A stretch of 64,000 nucleotides of DNA from Haloarcula japonica DSM 6131 (GCF_000336635.1 NZ_AOLY01000048.1:1-64000); one strand, 5' to 3'. Positions 33,760 through 43,132 are shown, numbered from the stretch's first letter. Numbers and translations are program-made. Notes: a model not told the origin generated them from the letters alone.

Positions 33760-34400
33760 AACTGGGTCTCCGAGAGATCGTCGCCATGAGCATTGGCGGG
33801 CTCATCGGTGGTGGCATCTTTTCGGTACTCGGAGTCGCTACCAAGATTTCCGGTAATGCTGCGTTCCTTGTGTACTTGATTGGTGGAGGCGTCGGGCTAC
33901 TCCTATGCACGGCTCACAGCCCACCGCAACGAAGAGGGGGGCTTGGTTACCTTCATCGAACACTATACCGGCAACGAAAACGTCGCGGGGCTGGTCGGAT
34001 GGACATTGATCGTGGGCTACGTTGGAATCATGGCGATGTACGCGTCGGCGTTCGGATAGTTCGCGGCCGATTTTTTCGTGGGTACGTCTGGCACATGGCT
34101 GCGGAGAGCGCTATCCGTTGGTATCATGATTCACCAGCATCAATCCCATCGGCCCGCGTAAGAGCGGCGAATCTCAGGACCTCCTCGTCTACGTGAAGAT
34201 AGCTATCTTCTTGGCGTTCGGACTCGACGGTCTCTGGACGATTTTCGTCGACCACCGCGCCCAGCGGTTCGTCGGTGGCGTCTTCTCCACGGGGCTACTC
34301 GCATCGATTGTTGGAACCGGAGCCATTTTCGTCTCTTTCGAGAGTTTTCTAGTTACTTTCCTACGAAGACATCGACATTGAAGAGGAAATCAATGCTATA
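33760..34400 (+). pseudogene. APC-family amino-acid permease, N-terminal part, multiply frameshifted
   Basis: Successive frames show a typical APC permease: LREIVAMSIGGLIGGGIFSV, then LVYLIGGGVGL, a frameshift near 33903, then RLTAHRNEEGGLVTFIEHY and GLVGWTLIVGYVGIMAMYAS, a TAG at 34057-34059, and later pieces (YVKIAIFLAFGLDGL, GGVFSTGLLASIVGTGAIF). A TAA directly before the first residues and at least two frameshifts show it is dead. It is the likely source of the UspA fragments at 30.3-30.8 kb, since haloarchaeal permeases of this kind end in UspA domains. Confidence 0.75.
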
Positions 34401-34549
34401 GGGGCGGAATTTGTATTTTGATTGCTATATCTGCAATTATATACCCTCGTAGAGTTCATGACGACGACGGTTTTATCTCCCGAACAGATACTCCAGTCAA
34501 AGGAGACCGTACTCGCTGTTTCGGCAAGCAGGCTCTCTCCCGGAGTAGA

Positions 34550-35386
34550 CTATTTTGAGGGCCTCATCCTCCACCGAATCAAGTACACGATTGTCGATAT
34601 CCAGAATGCAGCAAGGAAGACATACATCGCATCACCTTGGGGAGATATCGACTGTGTGAATCGCGACGAAGCCGCGTAGCCGATAGCAGCGACAAGAATA
34701 GGGACGCCGACGTGTACAACAACGTATGGCTTTTGGGCGTCGCCCTGCAACCAATCTCCTTTGCTGTGAAGATACATTGCAACCCCTGCCAGCGGGGTCA
34801 AGACCAGTATTAGGCCGATCAGACCGAAAGCCGAAAGAATCGACACGATATCGTTTGTTGAAGCAAAGAAAACGGCCCAGATGAGGAGTGGTGACAGGAC
34901 GACGTATCCGAGTATAACGAGTGGCCATCCACCGGGGAGATTAATATGGGACTCAAACCGCTCGACGAGAGCTAATGAGAATGGATACCGCCATGCCGTC
35001 CCAAATATGGCTTTCACCATCGCGATGAGTCCGACAGCAAATGTCCACAGTGTGGTAGCGAACCAAAGCGTGAACAGTGCGGAAATACCGACACTGGCGG
35101 CCGTCGACACGGATGAGGGAAGAACCGAAACATCGGCGATGCCCTGTCCAGTAAGCTCGGCATAAGTGAACAGAGAGCCGAAGGTGATGGCTGTTATCAG
35201 CAACACGGTAAGGTGCCAGTCAAGCGCATTGCGGGCGTTTCGCTTTGTGAACTCGTCAGTGGCGAGGAGATACAGGAGTCCAGCTCCAACGACACTAGTT
35301 GGAATCGCGAGGAAATGGATAAGGATTCCACTGAGTGAGCGTTCATCAAGCAGTTTGGGTCCGGGCGTAGGTGTTGTGGAGGACAT
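34550..35386 (-). CDS. multi-span membrane protein (DUF4870-like)
   Basis: The 278-aa protein has about seven membrane spans. Its N-terminal half resembles the DUF4870 pattern: ILIHFLAIPTSVVGAGLLYL followed by DEFTKRNARNALDWHLTVLL, where a short amphipathic stretch rich in N and A precedes the second span. The C-terminal spans have no known match. Function unknown. The next gene upstream on the same strand (stop 35439) encodes a membrane-anchored winged-helix protein 52 nt away, and the two may be co-expressed. Confidence 0.7.
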   Translation of the reverse strand: MSSTTPTPGPKLLDERSLSGILIHFLAIPTSVVGAGLLYLLATDEFTKRNARNALDWHLTVLLITAITFGSLFTYAELTGQGIADVSVLPSSVSTAASVGISALFTLWFATTLWTFAVGLIAMVKAIFGTAWRYPFSLALVERFESHINLPGGWPLVILGYVVLSPLLIWAVFFASTNDIVSILSAFGLIGLILVLTPLAGVAMYLHSKGDWLQGDAQKPYVVVHVGVPILVAAIGYAASSRFTQSISPQGDAMYVFLAAFWISTIVYLIRWRMRPSK

Positions 35387-35438
35387 GGGTTGTATGGGAG
35401 GTTTCGAAGTCGTGTTATTGGTTTCTGATACGTTTTGA

Positions 35439-36095
35439 TCACGTCGACGGCAGGAGGTTCAGCGGGCCATATTTGTCACGAACCCACCGAGCGGTTCGTT
35501 CGGTGACGAGCAACAGTATGCTCACGAATACCAGGTCGAACGCGGTGTCCCAGAGTACAATGTCGCTTTGGGTACCGCTTACGTCAGCACCAATGACTGT
35601 GAGGACGCCACCAAGTGCGAGCAGGACGAGGCTCAACTGGAATCCAGCGAGCACAAGCGTGCGGATTCCAGCCGTGTCCGAGAGGGTAAGGAATCCGCGA
35701 GTGGAGAGCCGATCCAGCGGGGAGTTTGCGTTTAGCGCACGTCTGCCCTCGGGCGATACCGGCCAGTCCGACTCCGGATGGTTGATGTAGTACAGACTGA
35801 TCGAGTCAGGATACGTTTCAGTTGCAACGACATCGATCTCCTGAAGTTCCTGAAGTCGGTTCCGAACCGTGGCCCGACTGACATCGGGCTTGATGCGCGC
35901 ATGCAGTTGGCGGATCGAGAAGAACGGTCGATCGGACTCAAGCATCGTCTCGACAACGTGTTCTTGCGTGAGCGTGTTGTCGAGGTTACGGTCAACCCGT
36001 TCGTCGATCCAAGTTGGAATCACGGACACGGTATCAGTGGATAATTGACGGGGGTAATTAAAATCGGACGAGGATTTCAGCCCCTTGAACTGCAA
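35439..36095 (-). CDS. membrane-anchored winged-helix protein
   Basis: The 218-aa protein combines an N-terminal winged helix (about 45-115: QEHVVETMLESDRPFFSIRQ, then SRATVRNRLQELQEIDVV) with two C-terminal membrane spans (GIRTLVLAGFQLSLVLLALGG and DLVFVSILLLVTERTA). It thus appears to be a DNA-binding domain tethered to the membrane. Such proteins occur in haloarchaea but their targets are unknown. It may regulate its own operon with the DUF4870-like gene downstream. Confidence 0.7.
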   Translation of the reverse strand: MQFKGLKSSSDFNYPRQLSTDTVSVIPTWIDERVDRNLDNTLTQEHVVETMLESDRPFFSIRQLHARIKPDVSRATVRNRLQELQEIDVVATETYPDSISLYYINHPESDWPVSPEGRRALNANSPLDRLSTRGFLTLSDTAGIRTLVLAGFQLSLVLLALGGVLTVIGADVSGTQSDIVLWDTAFDLVFVSILLLVTERTARWVRDKYGPLNLLPST

Positions 36096-36410
36096 TTTGA
36101 TGGCCGCGAAACGGAGTTAGTCCATCTTCAAGACCTGAAAAATCACCGTACTGCGACGGTTTTGAATACAGCTTTTGAAAACGGAAACCGAAGGGAGTTC
36201 ATAGCCATGTATTAGCCATTTTTGTCGTTGACACTGACCGTCGGTTGCCTATACATACTGACAAGTGCGCCATTGACCAGTACGGAAACTATCTGATACT
36301 AAAGCTCCCGACTAGTTCGGTCGTTGTCAGTAGCAGCAACGCCCCCTATCAATTCCGGTAGATGGCCCGCAAACGTACGTATCGACACAGGTTGTGGTTC
36401 TATCCATGGC
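36096..36410. other. gene-free stretch
   Basis: Nothing supportable: AT-rich sequence containing the promoter of the winged-helix gene. No open frame with family similarity or convincing codon use was found. Confidence 0.5.
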
Positions 36411-36905
36411 TCAAATCTTCTTCACAGCGGAAAAGGCTGCAAAGAGAGCGAATACTCCACCGATTCCAATAGCTATGATTGGTGCATTCGATGTTTTGTT
36501 CTTCAGAAACGCATCTCCTGGCTCGTCTGGCGACACGTATGCAGTTGTCTGTGTCCCCTGCTCGTAATCTTCAATTGCTGATTCGGCTGCTGACCGTGTC
36601 TCATAATTGCGCTCAATATTTGCTGGATAGAGTTTTGTCCCGGTGTATCTTGTCCCATTGTACGTGTACTCAAATTCGACGGTAGGTTCGTACTCTACGC
36701 CGGGGTTCGATGACGTGCCACTGTCTGTCTCGATACTGAGTTCTGTGACAGTTGCGTCCACCTCGACTGAATTTCGAACCGCTTCGGTCTGCTGGACATA
36801 ATCGTACCCCCCGTAGCTGGCGATAGCAACACCGGCAAGAATGTATAGCACTGCGCCACCCAAGCTATCAGGACCGTTCACACTGAAGTCTGAATCCTTA
36901 GCCAT
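36411..36905 (-). CDS. DUF3592 domain membrane protein
   Basis: The 164-aa protein has an N-terminal span (GAVLYILAGVAIASYGGYDY), an extracytoplasmic DUF3592-type beta domain (VDATVTELSIETDSG, then PTVEFEYTYNGTRYTG and TTAYVSPDEPGDAFL) and a C-terminal span (IIAIGIGGVFALFAAFSAV). The family is widespread and uncharacterised. It stands alone, flanked on both sides by non-coding DNA of about 300 bases. Confidence 0.8.
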   Translation of the reverse strand: MAKDSDFSVNGPDSLGGAVLYILAGVAIASYGGYDYVQQTEAVRNSVEVDATVTELSIETDSGTSSNPGVEYEPTVEFEYTYNGTRYTGTKLYPANIERNYETRSAAESAIEDYEQGTQTTAYVSPDEPGDAFLKNKTSNAPIIAIGIGGVFALFAAFSAVKKI

Positions 36906-37221
36906 CTACCAAGCTCCGTCAGATTCATTGGACGTTCTCGGAATCCAATTTTCACCACAGTCTTCGATTAATTGAGGGGTAACTCGTTTCTGCAGATGAA
37001 CGTGACAGGGCAAGCAGGTCATACTTACAGTTCGGATACCATACCGTGGGAGTGGTCGGTAGTACCTCTGGAGGGCAGAATTCACAACGGAGAGTCCTGT
37101 TCTCCAGTCACTAAAAGGATGTTACAGAAATGTTCGCATGTCCTCGTTAAAGCCTCCTGACAACCGGTTAGGACAGTGGCCGATATATTATTGTGATAGG
37201 AGCCTGACCTGTCAAGTACAA
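36906..37221. other. gene-free stretch
   Basis: No gene is supported. The right end carries the promoter region of the short coiled-coil gene. Short frames here have no similarity to anything I recognise. Confidence 0.45.
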
Positions 37222-37362
37222 ATGCCAAGTAGGATGAAGGAAGCAATAAAACAGATTCGGATTGTCAAGGAAGATATAGACGACCCTGAAGTAACTCAGG
37301 AGTTGGAACAAGCTCTGGAATCGCTTGAAAACGCGGTGGAAATGCTCGAAAACGATGACTGA
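37222..37362 (+). CDS. very small acidic coiled-coil protein
   Basis: The 46-codon frame (ATG 37222; ATG 37234 also possible) encodes one amphipathic helix rich in E, I and L (IRIVKEDIDDPEVTQELEQ and ALESLENAVEML) with heptad-like spacing. Its strong acidity is typical of haloarchaeal proteins. Family and role unknown; it may act as a small dimerising adaptor. Confidence 0.45.
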   Translation: MPSRMKEAIKQIRIVKEDIDDPEVTQELEQALESLENAVEMLENDD

Positions 37363-37512
37363 TTCATATTGTTAGAGGATTCTCTGTGGAACGGTTTGTT
37401 TAATAAGCCGTCCTACTGAGCAGACATTTCGTATCCTTTGACCAATAAGAACCCGTATCACAGCGACTGTTACTCCGGCAATAGTCGATCCAAAACAACA
37501 CTCGTCCCATCT

Positions 37513-37821
37513 TCAGTCAGGAACTGTATCCTCCATTAGATGCTGATTCCTCTCCTCGACGTCGAGGACACCGGTTTCGATAATGCGGGGACCGTCCTCT
37601 CGCTCGCCGATGAGGATCAGGCACAGCTGACCGTCGACTTTGCCGCCGCCGACCGAGACCGAGTCGACTGCGTCGGGAAACGAAACGGTTGTCCAGCCAT
37701 CGGTTTCCGGACCCGAAACTCGGTCATTAGCTCTTTTTATTTCGGCGAGCGGTATCAGCGCTCTGTCTGGCCTACGAGTGATTTTGTGTCTCCCTGTGGC
37801 GGAGGAGATGATGAACACCAC
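37513..37821 (-). CDS. hypothetical haloarchaeal protein
   Basis: The 102-aa frame shows protein-like composition: LIPLAEIKRANDRVSGP, then GWTTVSFPDAVDSVSVGGGK and an acidic end. No domain is recognised. The first 15-20 residues look less conserved, so the true start may be later, or this may be the tail of a longer former gene. It slightly overlaps the start of the frameshifted gene on the other strand. Confidence 0.4.
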   Translation of the reverse strand: MVFIISSATGRHKITRRPDRALIPLAEIKRANDRVSGPETDGWTTVSFPDAVDSVSVGGGKVDGQLCLILIGEREDGPRIIETGVLDVEERNQHLMEDTVPD

Positions 37822-38187
37822 AGAGCCATCGTTCGAAGCGTATGATTTCGGTCACGGTGACCACGTCCGGGTCGACTGGACAGACGGCAACGGCCCACTT
37901 GATGCGGTCGTTGAACCGTGTCAGGTATCTCGCGCTCCGGCAGCAACGTGATCGTTACTGTCGAGGCTGACGACGACCGGTATCCCAAGAAATCGGTCTA
38001 CAGCGGTACTCACGACGCTGCTACCGAATGGATCGAACCAATAGAGCAATCTCAGTCCGACAGCAAGGATACTCTCCCCTCGTTTTATGAGCTCTTGGGG
38101 ATAGACTGGCTTGTTGAGCGCTGCAGTACACGACGAAATCATCGTACTATCGCAGAAGTATCTTTTTCGTCGAACGTCAGTACATGA
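37808..38187 (+). pseudogene. small hypothetical gene with a frameshift
   Basis: A Shine-Dalgarno (GGAGG, 37801-37805) precedes ATG 37808. The first frame reads FGHGDHVRVDWTDGNGPLDA and the second, from about 37915, reads SGSNVIVTVEADDDRYPKKS and on to TGA 38185-38187. Together they look like one acidic beta-rich protein split by a single-base shift near 37914. The family is not recognised. Confidence 0.4.
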
Positions 38188-38611
38188 CACTATTACTGGG
38201 TGCAGTTAGCGGACAGATCTACGAGCGAACTCGTGAGTGTCTGGCCAAGTGACAGCGAGAATTTGAGCGGTCGTGCGAAACCGCTGTGTCGGCGTCCGCT
38301 GTGGTTGTTGGTGAGGCCAGCCGATATATGGCTGTCTGGGAGAGCCTGTGAGCGCACCTACAAGGCGACTGACTTAGCTCGCTAGCGCTTACTCGCTTAC
38401 TCTCGACCACTTCATCCGAGAGTTCTTAAGCGGATTCCAAGGCATCAAAACAGGCGATACTCCACAACCGGATGAATAGCCACACGGCTAGCAGCACCCA
38501 CACAAGTACAGCGTCCGAGACATTCCATCGACGGACAGAATCGCAGTTGTTATGCAAAGTCAAACAGGTCTCCACTAGAGCGAAAGAGTAGTCTTCCCTG
38601 CACGCTCGCAT
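38188..38611. other. gene-poor stretch
   Basis: No complete gene is supported. A minus-strand frame at 38426-38611 ends in a hydrophobic segment (VSDAVLVWVLLAVWLFIRLW) that could be a small membrane protein or a gene remnant, but it has no convincing start. Confidence 0.35.
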
Positions 38612-38827
38612 TCAAGTCGTCGAATAGCGTTGCTGGTCACATATGATGACCTCGTAACCCTGCACAGCAAGCGCCTGCTTGCACGCCCGTCGCTTGCCGT
38701 CGTCAGTGATCGTATAGGTGACCCGTGGCTGCGTCAAGTCTTCCGACCACATTAGCCCACCGTTACGGGCATACCGAAGACGTGCAATAGACTTCCCCGG
38801 AGTCCAGTCTGACGGCGGCCCGGTCAT
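38612..38827 (-). CDS. small hypothetical protein
   Basis: The 71-aa basic protein contains RVTYTITDDGKRRACKQA followed by a short C-terminal strand with a single CDQ. The TYTITDDGKR segment resembles the wing of winged-helix domains, so it may be a minimal DNA-binding protein, though this is weak. Its ATG overlaps the stop of the 36-aa gene upstream by 4 nt, indicating coupling. Confidence 0.4.
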   Translation of the reverse strand: MTGPPSDWTPGKSIARLRYARNGGLMWSEDLTQPRVTYTITDDGKRRACKQALAVQGYEVIICDQQRYSTT

Positions 38828-38934
38828 TCATGTCCAGTACCGGCCGAGGGCTGGGTGTAAAAGTGTCCGAGGCCGGAAAGCATCAGAAAGACACCCCACA
38901 TAGGGAGCAGTATCGAGGTCTGTATAGCGTTCAT
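38824..38934 (-). CDS. 36-aa membrane peptide
   Basis: From ATG 38934 the frame encodes a single hydrophobic helix (TSILLPMWGVFLMLSGLGHF) with a short polar tail. The open frame runs further upstream but without protein-like sequence. The stop overlaps the start of the next small gene (ATGA). Function unknown. Confidence 0.35.
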   Translation of the reverse strand: MNAIQTSILLPMWGVFLMLSGLGHFYTQPSAGTGHE

Positions 38935-38970
38935 AGCAATCCAATTTAGTATTGCCCGGAACAGCCGTGT

Positions 38971-39768
38971 ATGCAAGACGCAACATGCCCCCAACTGTGG
39001 GCCGCCGTCCGGGCCGCACGGAAAGCCGGACGCACGCTTGAGTCCGTCAAACCGGCCGCCGATCAGTTTCAGGTGAAACATAACGGCGATATCGTCACCG
39101 AGGCTGACCGCACAGTCGAGGAGACGATACTAGCGGAGCTAAGTGGGAAGTTCCCCGACCACACCGTTGTCTCCGAGGAGAGTGCCCCGGAGTTCACGAC
39201 AAAACCGCGCTGGATCATCGACCCAATCGATGGCACGACGAACTTCCTCAACGGCATCCCGCATTATTCCGTCTCTATTGCCTTTGAGGGCGCTGGTGAA
39301 CCCGATGTCGGGATTGTCTATCACGTCCCCTCAGAGACGATGTACACTGCCATTGAGGGTGGCGGCGCATACGCCAATGGCCAGCCGTTATCACTGTCGG
39401 AAACAACTGAAGTTTCCGAAGCTCTCATGGTAACGGGGTTCGACGCGGCGTCAATGCAGGCACAAGAGTATGACCACTTCCGTGCCATCCTCAATGTGAC
39501 ACAGGGCGTCAGGAGGTTTGGATCGGCGGCCGGCGAATTAGCGATGGTTGCTGCCGGCCAGTTTGATGCGTTCTTTGAGCGGCAACTCTCTGTCTGGGAT
39601 ACCGCGGCGGGGGTCAAAATCGTAGAGGAGGCCGGCGGCGAGGTGACCCGCATCAAAGCCCTTGACGGAAAGAACAGCGAGATGGTCCTGGCCTCGAACC
39701 AGGCCATCCATCAGGACCTCGTTGCACTGGTGTCGGCTGGGACTGTCCCCGAAATGGGCGGCCAGTAG
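38971..39768 (+). CDS. inositol monophosphatase family protein
   Basis: The 265-aa protein is a lithium-sensitive-type Mg phosphatase: VSEESAPE near 70 (Glu ligand), WIIDPIDGTTNFLNGIPHYS near 90-105 (metal-binding DPIDGT) and SVWDTAAGVKIVEEAGG near 210 (WDxAAG). Archaeal members hydrolyse inositol-1-phosphate and often fructose-1,6-bisphosphate. It precedes the first sugar-type ABC operon by 128 nt but has its own transcription unit, since a strong AT-rich promoter lies in between. Together with the PI-PLC-like gene at 44488 it could serve inositol-phosphate use. Confidence 0.9.
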   Translation: MQDATCPQLWAAVRAARKAGRTLESVKPAADQFQVKHNGDIVTEADRTVEETILAELSGKFPDHTVVSEESAPEFTTKPRWIIDPIDGTTNFLNGIPHYSVSIAFEGAGEPDVGIVYHVPSETMYTAIEGGGAYANGQPLSLSETTEVSEALMVTGFDAASMQAQEYDHFRAILNVTQGVRRFGSAAGELAMVAAGQFDAFFERQLSVWDTAAGVKIVEEAGGEVTRIKALDGKNSEMVLASNQAIHQDLVALVSAGTVPEMGGQ

Positions 39769-39870
39769 ATGCGAGATGGGGTAATTAGTGACTCGACACG
39801 ATCACATTCGTTTAAATACCCACCTTTGTAGATATATAGCTACGTATAGCATAATATTATAAGATCTTTT

Positions 39871-39877
39871 TTATATA
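39871..39877 (+). promoter_or_regulatory. TATA box of the first ABC sugar operon
   Basis: TTATATA lies 20-26 nt before ATG 39897, within a very AT-rich stretch (39826-39880). This spacing fits a leaderless haloarchaeal transcript for the binding-protein gene. Confidence 0.5.
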
Positions 39878-39896
39878 CTTCTACTCCATTCGGGTG

Positions 39897-41231
39897 ATGA
39901 CACGGAACAGTACCACAGCGCAGGGTGAGGGCCGACAGACGCGGCGGCGGTTCATCACCGCTGCAGGTACAGCGGGGGCGACGGCACTCGCCGGGTGTAT
40001 CGGCGATTCGAGTGGCGGGTCCGGAACACAGACGGTCACACTCGCTGTGTCCAGCGGTGATGGGGAACTGATCAAGCGGTTGCTTAAGAACCACGTTGAA
40101 TCAGAGGTTGGCGTGACGACTGAGACGACGATTCTCCCGAACGCGAACCTCTTTGAAAAACTCTCGACGATGTTTCAAAGCGAGAAGTCGACGTATGATA
40201 TCGTCGCCATGGACGACCCGTGGATGCCACAGTTCGCACGGCATCTCGCGCCGATCCGGGACCACGTCGACTCGCTGCCAACCGATCAGATTATTCAGCA
40301 GACTCTCGATATTGGAACCTGGCCGACACCTGGTGAGGCTGTCCCACCAAACGCACAGGATGCCGAACCGGAACTGAAGGCGCTGTGTGCAGTCGGGAAC
40401 TCACACATCTTCGTCGTTAACGAGCGGTTGTATTCAGAGGTTGGCGAGGACTTGCCTGAGACGTGGGAGGATGTCTACCGCGCTGGACAGAAGATTTCTG
40501 AGCAGGTCGACAGTGCAGACGGGTATGCCATGCGTGGCAAGAGCGGGAACCCCATCATGTCCTCGTATTTCAGCGTCGGCATGAGCATGGCTGGGAATAT
40601 GTTTGACGAAAACTGGGGCTACGATTGGGCCGATCAGAACGGTATCGAGGCAGCCTCCTTCTTCATCAACGATCTTGGCTCCATCAGCCCCGACGGGGTT
40701 GCCTCCTTCGACAACAGTCAAGTGCTCTCAGGATTGGCTGACGGGAGTATTGCCGCGGCCCCACAGTGGCCCTCTGGTACTTCGCTCCTATTAAACGAGG
40801 ACAAGGCGACCGAGTACGACAACATCACGTTCCTGCCGGTCCCTGAAGGCAGGGAGCGAGCGGCCCCCGTCCAAGGGAACTGGCTGCTGGGCATCAATAA
40901 TTACGCCGATTCAGAGACAAAGAGTGCTGCTGGGGACGTGCTCCAGTCGTTCGTCTCGAAGCAGGCCCAGGAGCAGTACGTCGACCTCGGTGGCGTGCCG
41001 TTCCGCCATGACACATTTGAGGAGAACATGGACGCCCAGCCGTGGTTCGAGGCCCTGTATGGCAGCCTCCAGAACGCAAAACCACGGCCACGGACGCCAC
41101 TGTGGAGCGAGATCGAGACCGCGCAGGGGCAGCCACTGAACGCTGCGCTCGTCGACGATATGTCTGTCGAGGAGGCGATGGCCGAATCCGAATCACAGAT
41201 CGAATCGATTCTCGATGAGAACGGCTACTGA
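39897..41231 (+). CDS. extracellular substrate-binding lipoprotein, CUT1-type ABC importer (1)
   Basis: The product (444 aa from ATG 39897; GTG 39894 is also possible) has a twin-arginine signal (TRRRFITAAG), an LAGC lipobox with Cys34 as the lipid anchor, and a type-1 sugar-binding fold with TYDIVAMDDPWMPQFA and LPETWEDVYRAGQ, typical of UgpB/MalE-like proteins. It hands substrate to the permeases encoded directly downstream. The ligand cannot be predicted. The flanking IMPase-family and PI-PLC-like genes raise an inositol- or glycerophosphoinositol-type compound as a possibility. Confidence 0.9.
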   Translation: MTRNSTTAQGEGRQTRRRFITAAGTAGATALAGCIGDSSGGSGTQTVTLAVSSGDGELIKRLLKNHVESEVGVTTETTILPNANLFEKLSTMFQSEKSTYDIVAMDDPWMPQFARHLAPIRDHVDSLPTDQIIQQTLDIGTWPTPGEAVPPNAQDAEPELKALCAVGNSHIFVVNERLYSEVGEDLPETWEDVYRAGQKISEQVDSADGYAMRGKSGNPIMSSYFSVGMSMAGNMFDENWGYDWADQNGIEAASFFINDLGSISPDGVASFDNSQVLSGLADGSIAAAPQWPSGTSLLLNEDKATEYDNITFLPVPEGRERAAPVQGNWLLGINNYADSETKSAAGDVLQSFVSKQAQEQYVDLGGVPFRHDTFEENMDAQPWFEALYGSLQNAKPRPRTPLWSEIETAQGQPLNAALVDDMSVEEAMAESESQIESILDENGY

Positions 41232-41255
41232 ATCGGATCGGGACACCCAATAGCC

Positions 41256-42158
41256 ATGTCGCTTCAATCAGACACAGCCATCGGCAGCCGCTACGAGAGC
41301 GCGCTGCTGTGGGTTGAGGACCATCTCCGATGGCTACTGACACTTCCGGCGCTTGCCGTGCTTGCAGCGTTTTTCGTTTATCCGGTCGGTCGCGCGGGGG
41401 TGCTGTCGCTGTACCGGTTCGACGTGGCCGGGCGGCAGTTCGTCGGCCTCGGGAACTACGTGGCGATACTGACGGCAGGCGCATTCTGGCAGTCGCTGTG
41501 GATCACAGCGAAGTTCATGTTCTTCGCCGTCTCGCTCGAGGTCGGCCTGGGTATCGCCATCGCATTCGTCCTCAACAGCCAGGTACGGTTCCGGGGGCTG
41601 GTCCAGACCATCGGCCTCGTCCCACTCGTCATCTCACCGACCGTCGTCGCGCTCCTGTGGCAGTTGCTGTATCAGAACGGCGGCGTCCTCGATTCGCTGG
41701 TCGCCCCGCTGACGAACGGTCCGGTCCCGTGGCTGAGCGACCCCTCAATCGCGCTGTACGCGCTCGTCCTCCCTGATGTCTGGCAGATGACACCGCTGGT
41801 GACGCTCATCGTACTGGCCGGCCTCCAGTCGGTTCCCGACCACGTCCAAGAGGCAGCGATGATGGACGGTGCCGGACGAATGCGGCGGCTAGTCGACGTG
41901 ACGCTGCCGTACATTAAGGAACTGGTCGTGCTGGTCCTGATCCTCCGGATCATCGGGACGATGCGCGTGTTCGCGAAAGTGTTCGTCCTCACCCGGGGCG
42001 GCCCGGCCCGCTCCACGGAGGTCATCAGCATGGCCATGTACCGGGAGGCGTTCAGTTACGGGAACTACGGCCGGGCGTCGACGATGGCGCTGCTCCTATT
42101 GCTCATCGCCGTGGCGATCACCTACGCCTTCGCGACGGTATCGGAGGTGGAGTTCTGA
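41256..42158 (+). CDS. CUT1 ABC importer permease, MalF/UgpA type (1)
   Basis: The 300-aa protein has six membrane spans and the inner-membrane component EAA loop (EAAMMDGAGRMRRLVDVTLPYI) at about residues 197-220, which docks on the ATPase. It begins 24 nt after the binding-protein stop and ends one base before the second permease. It pairs with the product of the next gene to form the pore. Confidence 0.92.
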   Translation: MSLQSDTAIGSRYESALLWVEDHLRWLLTLPALAVLAAFFVYPVGRAGVLSLYRFDVAGRQFVGLGNYVAILTAGAFWQSLWITAKFMFFAVSLEVGLGIAIAFVLNSQVRFRGLVQTIGLVPLVISPTVVALLWQLLYQNGGVLDSLVAPLTNGPVPWLSDPSIALYALVLPDVWQMTPLVTLIVLAGLQSVPDHVQEAAMMDGAGRMRRLVDVTLPYIKELVVLVLILRIIGTMRVFAKVFVLTRGGPARSTEVISMAMYREAFSYGNYGRASTMALLLLLIAVAITYAFATVSEVEF

Positions 42159-42159
42159 G

Positions 42160-43074
42160 ATGGCGACCGACACACAACCGAACCGGGACGTCAGCAGAAC
42201 ACTGCTTGCTGGTGTCGAGCGTATCCACGAAACCCTCGACAGCTATGGGCTTGTCCCGACCGTAACAAACGGTATCGCCCTGTTGTTCGTCGTCTGGACA
42301 CTGTTCCCGGTGTACTGGATGGTATCTGGATCGCTCCGGACCCGAAGCGACCTGCTCGCGACGCCGCCAAAGCTGGTCTCGACCGCGCTCACAGTCGGGA
42401 ACTACCCCGAACTGTTCGCCCAGCGCCCGGCGTTTTACGAGTTCCTGTTCAACAGCGTCGTCGTGACGGTCGGCTCGACAGCCCTCGCAGTGTTGCTCGG
42501 TACCGCAGCGACCTACGGGTTCGTGAACTACGAGTTCCCGTACAACCTAGGGCGGTTTCACCTGCCCTTCCTCGTGTTGACGACACGCTTTCTGCCGCCC
42601 ATCGTGACGGTCATCCCGCTGTACGTCATCTTCGATACCGCGGGCCTGCTCAACACGCGGCTGGGCCTCGTGCTCGCCTACGCCGCCTTCAACATCCCCT
42701 TCGTCGTCTGGATGCTGAAGGGCTTTTTCGCCGAGCTACCGGACAGCATTGTTGAGGCCGCTGTTCTCGATGGGCATACGGAACTCGGCGCGTTCTTCAA
42801 GATCGTGTTACCGATGGTGCGCCCGGGGCTGATAGCGGCGACCATCTTCACCGTCATCAACGCCTGGAACGAGCTGCTGTTTGCGGTCATCCTCACGAGC
42901 AACACCGAGGCACAGACGCTCCCGGTCGCGCTCGCGACGTTCAAGACGGCCTACGCAATCCAGTGGGAGCTACTGACGGTAGCGGGGACAATCGCGATGG
43001 CTCCCGTTCTGTTGTTCGCGTTCCTCGTGCGGGAGAAGTTGCTGCGGGGCTTCACCATGGGGGCGGTCCGATGA
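42160..43074 (+). CDS. CUT1 ABC importer permease, MalG/UgpE type (1)
   Basis: The 304-aa protein has six spans, the MalG-type first loop (LFPVYWMVSGSLRTRSDL) and the EAA motif region (VEAAVLDGHTELGAFFKIVL). It is the second half of the pore. The gene follows the first permease without a gap and the ATPase gene follows after 58 nt. Confidence 0.92.
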   Translation: MATDTQPNRDVSRTLLAGVERIHETLDSYGLVPTVTNGIALLFVVWTLFPVYWMVSGSLRTRSDLLATPPKLVSTALTVGNYPELFAQRPAFYEFLFNSVVVTVGSTALAVLLGTAATYGFVNYEFPYNLGRFHLPFLVLTTRFLPPIVTVIPLYVIFDTAGLLNTRLGLVLAYAAFNIPFVVWMLKGFFAELPDSIVEAAVLDGHTELGAFFKIVLPMVRPGLIAATIFTVINAWNELLFAVILTSNTEAQTLPVALATFKTAYAIQWELLTVAGTIAMAPVLLFAFLVREKLLRGFTMGAVR

Positions 43075-43132
43075 TGGTGGCGATACGGCCCCAAGTACAG
43101 ACAATAACCAGCGATAATCGGAACAAATACTG

